Assembly: GCF_002105155.1 (NCBI RefSeq)
Contig: NW_019028993.1
Location: 124,001 to 188,000, forward strand
Reading direction: 5' to 3'
DNA: 64,000 nucleotides
DNA from: Lobosporangium transversale
Lineage: Eukaryota > Mortierellomycota > Mortierellomycetes > Mortierellales > Mortierellaceae
The notes under the pieces were generated by a model that searched no databases, was not told the DNA's origin, and worked only from the letters and a program-made list of their open reading frames with translations. The translations under genes and the position numbers were made by a program. Positions 58,612 to 64,000 of this stretch are shown here, one piece after another (position 1 is the first letter of the stretch; each line of letters begins with the position of its first letter).

Positions 58612-59077
58612 CTAGACAGGAAACAATTATTTGACCACATCTTGGGCTGCCAATTAGATTATTCCGTACGTTTAAGGGACATTTGAGTAGTCACGGTTGA
58701 CGTAAGATGGCGCAGACTTTATTTTCTGCCTTTTTATATTGCCTTTTTTTTTTAAGCTCGTTGCTTCTTCACTTTTCACTCAAAACATAAAGAACTGTTG
58801 CAAAGCGTCAGCAACCGCTGTTCTTGTGCTGTTTTTCTACTAGTATACTTTTTTTTTTTTTTTCCTTTTTTTTTTTTTTTAAAAGAAGCCCTCGTAACTG
58901 TATATATATATATATATATATATTGACTTATTTTTCTCTGGCATAAATACGCTCGAGTTCATACTTCTCCTTTCACGTACATAAATAATAAGTTACACGT
59001 GTCGTTTACATCGCTTCACCTTGTTGTAACAGCACATACAACATTTTCATTTGCCGTCCCTCTTCTCTCCCCGAAAT
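58612..59077. other. AT-rich spacer
   Basis: T-runs (58849-58880) and an (AT)n tract (58901-58922). It could be the promoter of the small basic ORF. Confidence 0.6.
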
Positions 59078-59671
59078 ATGAACAACCAAAAGGACACGGC
59101 CGGATCATCAGAGCCTGCCAAGGGAGATGGGAAGAAACGCCGCTTAGAGTACGACGACGAGAGCGAGAACGCAGAGGTTACTGCTGGCCGGAAGGCGCCA
59201 AAGCGCGCACGGAGAAAAGCACCGCAAGCCCTCACTACGGTGTACATGACCCGTAGTAGAGCCCATAGACTGGCTGCGGAGGCGGAAAGGGAGGTTAATG
59301 TGGCTAGGGCAAGGAACCAACAATTAGAGGCTGTCAGCAGAGGGCCTCTGAACGAGGTTAGACCAGGCTCAGCCTCAGTGAGATTGACCCAAAGTAGGGC
59401 TAGAGGCCCTGCACCACTTGTACCCGCTCCTGGACCTCGTCCGAGGTCTGGGAGTGGTGTAGTTATCCAAGGGACTGGCGCTTCCAGCGAAAATAAATCT
59501 GGAAGCAGTGACAAGCAGAGCCAGGGCCAAAAGAGTCGGCAGGTTGGACATGGCAGCTGCAAGCCATCAACATTGTCACAGAAGAAGAGCCGACGCGACA
59601 AAGATGATGGTGATAAAGAGAATAGACCGCCAAAGTACTTTACTCACGCAAACATGCTATCAGCCCATTAA
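59078..59671 (+). CDS. Small basic orphan protein
   Basis: 197 residues, no intron, from the ATG of MNNQKDTAGSS. Rich in Arg, Lys, Ser and Gly with bipartite basic clusters (KKRRL, RKAPKRARRKA, KKSRRDK), so probably nuclear or nucleic-acid-binding if expressed. It holds a short duplicated motif (MTRSRAHRLA and LTQSRARGPA). The stop codon lies in the loop of a 16-bp inverted repeat. No family recognised; could also be a remnant of a mobile-element ORF. Confidence 0.45.
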   Translation: MNNQKDTAGSSEPAKGDGKKRRLEYDDESENAEVTAGRKAPKRARRKAPQALTTVYMTRSRAHRLAAEAEREVNVARARNQQLEAVSRGPLNEVRPGSASVRLTQSRARGPAPLVPAPGPRPRSGSGVVIQGTGASSENKSGSSDKQSQGQKSRQVGHGSCKPSTLSQKKSRRDKDDGDKENRPPKYFTHANMLSAH

Positions 59672-59689
59672 GTGCGGTCTATTCTCTTT
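59615..59689 (+). repeat. 16-bp inverted repeat around the stop codon
   Basis: aaagagaatagaccgc (59615-59630) and gcggtctattctcttt (59674-59689) are perfect inverses with a 43-nt loop that includes the TAA. Confidence 0.9.
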
Positions 59690-59715
59690 GGGCAAAAAAT
59701 AGAAAAAAAAAGAAC

Positions 59716-59740
59716 GTTGGCACGTTAAGCACGTGCCAAC
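59716..59740 (+). repeat. 10-bp perfect hairpin after basic ORF
   Basis: gttggcacgt-taagc-acgtgccaac, stem 10 bp, loop 5 nt, followed within a few bases by a T-rich stretch. It could be an RNA 3'-end stem-loop. Confidence 0.85.
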
Positions 59741-60380
59741 TTCCTCTTTTTGTTTGCAATCCTGTAATTTTGTACTGATGTAAATTATATGTATAATAGA
59801 AATAAACAAATCCCCACTGCCTGCAGTGAAAGTAATGAGTTGCCTCCAGAAAGAAAAGAGGATATAAAACTAAGGTGGTTAATAGTTTCTGTCGTCCATC
59901 AATAAACAAATGAAACCAATAAGCTCTTTGCAAACGGATCTTAAAACCTACCTATCAATTCTCACAGCGCACTATTTCCAAATAAAAAAAAAATAAAAAA
60001 AACCAGATTATCTTCTGAGCAATGGATTCTTAGGCTCGTGCCCTCCAAAGCCTTAAGTTTATTTTTGGGCGAGGTTTAATAACGCCCTTGCTTGCTGCCA
60101 GGACGGAGAGGATTTTAGCAAACATTTATTCTGCAAATCCATTAACTATTCATACTTTGAAGGAAAAATAAAAAATAAACATCCATCTTTCTGGGTCAAG
60201 CTAGAAATAGACCTGCATAATGCTCCTCTCTTGATGAACGTCCTTATCAAAACCAAATCTATTAGGAAAACCATGTAACAAAGCAAGATTTGTAATACCT
60301 TTTGGGATCCACTTAATAATAAAGGGTACACACCCTCAAATAAAGCCTTTAAATTGCTTCTGATAACGTTCAATAGTGTC
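59741..60380. other. Spacer before inverted solo LTR
   Basis: No gene or repeat recognised. Right edge gtgtc is part of an exchanged target duplication. Confidence 0.6.
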
Positions 60381-60705
60381 TGTTGTATATTTCAATACAC
60401 AAGATAATAACGGCCCAGCTAGAAGATTAAGAAAAATACTAAAAACGCACTAGGAACACACTAGGGGAATTCCTAAAATTAATACGCTAAGAAAAGTATA
60501 ATAATAATAACGCGTCACTAGAGACGCGACAAAACACCGACATGGTTCCTGAATAATCCCATGTCGCTTCTAGATAGATATGTAGTTACTTGGTACGAGT
60601 CTCTCTACCAGAAAATGAATAAATACCCCATGGATGTGGTGTGTGGACCCACATCTTATTCTCACTTATCTTAGCTTCTGATAACTACTGTCTAAATATT
60701 TTTCA
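60381..60705 (-). mobile_element. Solo LTR, copy 2 (inverted, 325 bp)
   Basis: Reverse complement of copy 1 at 22202-22526, same length. Read in LTR orientation its flanks are cccag (5') and gacac (3'), the reverse of copy 1. Confidence 0.9.
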
Positions 60706-63700
60706 CTGGGTATGGTTGAAATGTAGGGAGAATGATGGCTAAATAGGCAAGGGTATATTCTATACTCTTTCACCTGTGGGCACAGTATGAAAACAAAAAT
60801 GGAAAATGTGTAAGAGAGAGAACTGATTGGATTTCAAAAGTGCGATGTACTAAGTACCTTGCTTGCTGTACGCTCAAGAGCGACCAATAAAATATCAACA
60901 ACAATACGTGCCTTTGATGTCATCTGTCACATTTCAAATGAAAATGAGGAAACAAAGTATCAACGCTTATTTGTAAAAAGTCTGTTCGGACAAAAACTGC
61001 CGCAGTACAAGTTCCCACGAATAGTCTATCCTATTCCTTGTTAGGGATGAAGAGAGGATGGGAGAAGAGAGTCAAATGGCTAACTTGGCTGGTAAGTGCC
61101 CGGTGGGCCCTATTACTAAGAGCCAAAAGGTACTTGAGCTTAATGCTGATGAAAAACGGAGTATGCGAGTTTCTAACAAGCCTGTGCTCCGAACCTCGTC
61201 CTTTTACTCCAGCTGCAGCACATTGCTCACCGTTTTTCCTTCTTTCTTTGTTGTACACTATACAAAGAGAGCAATGTGGCTCGTGCTCTTGTTGTGGAAA
61301 GGGAGGCTGTTGTATGTATGACCCTGCATATCTTTGAGGATAGAATGTTATTAATGCTATTCTCACCTTCACCCGTGGGAGTTTTTTCTTTCTCCACTTT
61401 GCAAGCATATGAAAATTAACGAATGATATCACAGGTGCGCAGTTTATTTAATCTTCTTCTTGAATAAGGCGCAAAATGCCGAATATGTGTTTGTTATTCA
61501 GTCAATTCTTTGAAATCACAAATTGGTTTCAGGGACACGTCCAACAAATAAAAGCAAACCTTATTTGACGAACGACGGTTTGGCGATTTCCTTCTTTAAT
61601 GTTGTTACCGTTCTTTTTCTTTTTTTGCCAAAAGCCTTGCACTGTTGACAACAAGAGTCCCATTGTCAAGTTCCTTAGTTTCGCATGAATAAAAAAGTCA
61701 CCAGATGTATAAATACCTCTCTTTTCCCTCACCAATCTTGCACCTCACTCAGTCGCTTTTTAAGTTCCTGGTGCGTCTGCCCGCGGCGTTGCATCAGCAA
61801 GTAGTTCTGGCCCACCACAGGTGCGAATCAGGCGAAAACGTTGCCCCAGCGCTTCAACAAGGCTCCTCAATGTTTGTACTCGATGACGATTGGTCGTAGG
61901 ACTGTCAGAGAGTTGCGGGACTAGCGGGACGCAATAGTCAGACCACCTCCTCGTGGTGCGTCCTGGGCTGTTTGCTTATCTGCAGACAGGCGAAGAGTCT
62001 GACACTCTTTACAACTTTTGGTAATAATTATTTCTTTATTTTTAAAAAAAATCTCTTTATTCAACAAAGCATTGGCTCGTCTTGTTGATGTACACCTTTC
62101 TTTCATCTCTTAGAACAAAGCTTCCTCACAGTCGTCTTTTTTTTCGAATACAGAAGCGAATGATGAGCTGCTTTGAAGACATAAAGATTTTGGTTGACTA
62201 TTGTTTGTTAAATAGTTCATTTGAGCAGGATTCAATGAGTGGATGAGCGACTCTGCAACAACGGTTGATGCTACGTCGTCTGGCGTACTCTTTTCTGAGC
62301 ATAGTGCACAGGATATAGCTCAAAGGACATTAGGACAAATGACATGGGACATTGGATATAGAGCATAGGAAAGCCTCAAGTCAAAAATAAAATACTCAAG
62401 GTCGCCAACTGCCGTCAGCTTAAATACTAGAGTCTCGAGAAGCTAGAGTACCCAAGCCAATCAAGATGCCCAAGGTACTCAAGATACTCGAGATCCCAAG
62501 GCCACCAAGGTGCTCAAGGTGCTCGTTCTTTACTCGATGCTGTAATTACCAGGTTCTCGAGGTCAGCTGAGACCCTTTTCTGTTCCTTCCTTGCTCATTG
62601 AAGTAGATGCTGCCAAGTTCCAAGTAAGCATCAATGGTAACAGTGAGAGTGCCAAGTGATGTAACGTTTGTATTGAAGCTGAAGACTTGTAATAGTGCTG
62701 ACATTATTTTATTTATCTATTTTTCTTTTTACTCAACTTCTAGTTGCTATGGCCTGCGCTTTACCCTAAAGATCGGTGTACTAGGACTCATTAATTTAGT
62801 GTGTTTGTTTAGCTGTATGCTGAGGCTGTGTGAAAGCGAAGCGGAGGGCTCTTCAGCAGCTCTATCCACAGTCAAGACATGAAAAGCTTTGTTACTAAGC
62901 TTTTATTCTATTCCCTGCAGATGTCTATGTTATTAAGATGCATAAAGGCACCAAGTAAGGGCCTGAAGAGCGAGAGTCTGCAGCTTCTGGAGACTGAGCC
63001 AGTAACTCCAGTAGGCGGTGCTTTGTCAAGGATCTAGGGCGTATAACAACACAGAATGGCATCTTCCGAGCTAGGCAGACGGTTAAATGGTGGTAAGAGT
63101 ACAAGCAGTTGGCAGGGCAAGCTTTGGACATTCGATGAAAACCATCCTGACCCGCCGTCTTTTGCGCTTATAGAGGGTATTTGACAAAGGACTATACTAT
63201 TGAGGACTATGTCTGTACTAGCGCATAGTGATCACCTACGCTGGATGCCGTCAAAAGTCATGCGATCCAGTGCGTGCTCTCTCTGGTGTTATTTGATCAT
63301 TGATCAGACTCACGCATGTCCACTTACTGCACACATATGTGTCCTGGATATGTTACTCTATAGCCAGATACGCAGCTCTACTTTGACCTCGACTGTATAA
63401 ATGTCTCTTGCGTGCGATGTGTAGATCTACATCTTTTTTTCTCTCTTCATTTCTTGTCTGTCATTATGATCAGTTAAACTTTCTTATCCTCAACTGAAGA
63501 TTTATCCAACATTTTGAAATTATGTGGTCACAAACTTTGTTTCTTTTTATTGAATCACAAAGAAAAGTAATATAAAAAAGAATAAAGGAAAAATGCACCT
63601 CCCTGTCAGAATAAAAAATTGACCCCCGGCTGAGAATTCCCAAGACCCCCTCGTCAACTCGGAATTCTTACCCCCGTCCCCCGTCAGAATTCAGAAGCAC

Positions 63701-63924
63701 CCCCCGTAAAGATTCTCGAAAGGTAAATCTTAACCCCCCGTCAACCGTCTTAATTATCGGAATCTTTACCCCACCCGTCAACATTTTGAGGCTGTTTTTT
63801 GGGTCTTATTTTCTACTTTTGGCTACATCTGTCTTTCTATTAAACTCAACGCTATTGAAGCCCTCTTACTTTTTATCTTATCATCAAAAACTTGACAGTA
63901 GAAAAATCAGCTAGACAGACACAT
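60706..63924. other. Gene-poor 3.2-kb stretch
   Basis: No frame here shows a recognisable domain. Contents: degenerate ctcaag/caaggt repeats (62450-62530) and the C-rich repeat block listed separately. Small open frames (for example 61038-61337) look random. Confidence 0.5.
63600..63795. repeat. Degenerate C-rich repeat (accccccgtcaa ... gaattc)
   Basis: Seven or more C-runs of 4-6 bases, each followed by gtcaa-like or gtcag-like sequence and spaced by gaattct-like motifs. Not a perfect tandem array. Confidence 0.75.
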
Positions 63925-64000
63925 TGTTGCGATTAGCAGTCATTTACATGGGTTTTTACTATAGCTAAGATTTTTACCCTTTTTATTTAACGAAGATCCC
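63925..64000 (+). repeat. Second copy of tgttgcgattag repeat, cut by window end
   Basis: Same 76 bp as 22561-22636 with one T-to-C difference (taatgaag versus taacgaag). Confidence 0.85.

Noticed and set aside
61038..61337. Small frames with Cys-rich ends
   Set aside because: Overlapping frames of equal length on both strands and no conserved pattern.

Overview
The window is nuclear DNA of an early-diverging fungus, most likely a Mortierellomycota/Mucoromycota species. Reasons: intron-rich single-copy housekeeping genes with canonical GT-AG introns, very long A or T homopolymers in nearly every intron and spacer, Crinkler (CRN) effector genes, a DUF6589 gene, and many Tc1/mariner elements beside PIF/Harbinger, DIRS and LINE elements. 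The species cannot be named from sequence alone.

Layout. (1) 1-13.4 kb, gene-dense: the 5' part of a multi-exon membrane protein (-), UTP4 (U3 snoRNP/t-UTP, 8 exons), EIPR1 (EARP/GARP-associated WD40, 9 exons), a CDC3-type septin (7 exons), and an intronless orphan with a zinc cross-brace and a 30-bp repeat. (2) 14-21.6 kb: a 3' fragment of a LINE, then a near-complete LINE (CCHC ORF1 broken by a frameshift; intact APE-RT ORF2). A tRNA-like sequence lies at its 5' end, and a partial plus a complete tRNA-Ala(AGC) at its 3' end. (3) 22-44 kb, a transposon and effector island: a solo LTR, a CRN fragment, a scrambled mosaic of two Tc1 families and a hAT-like MITE, an orphan gene cut by a Tc1, a PIF/Harbinger element interrupted by an intact Tc1, a DIRS-like gag-RT remnant, a third Tc1 family interrupted by another Tc1, two head-to-head CRN genes (one broken, one complete), a DUF6589 gene and a pogo-like MITE. 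(4) 44-57.3 kb, genes again: a single-pass membrane protein family member (-), MCM3 (8 exons), a mitochondrial-type DUF6787-like protein (-), a TspO-like multi-pass protein, and a tail-anchored low-complexity protein. (5) 57.3-64 kb: sparse, with a MITE, a small basic ORF followed by two hairpins, a second solo LTR in inverted orientation, and C-rich repeats.

Main discoveries. The two 325-bp solo LTRs at 22202-22526 and 60381-60705 are inverted and carry exchanged 5-bp target duplications (GACAC/CCCAG on each). Inverting the 37.9 kb between them restores a matching duplication on both, the signature of an LTR-mediated inversion. Tc1-type excision footprints (TA-TG-TA) are visible twice; one accounts exactly for the 1-base frame break in the Harbinger transposase. 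The LINE is associated with tRNA-Ala sequence at both ends, suggesting tRNA-gene targeting. Both truncated CRN genes lose their C-terminal part close to a Tc1-family element.

Exon boundaries were inferred by hand from GT/AG sites, reading-frame phase and remembered family features. All summed exon lengths are multiples of three, but no transcript evidence was available.
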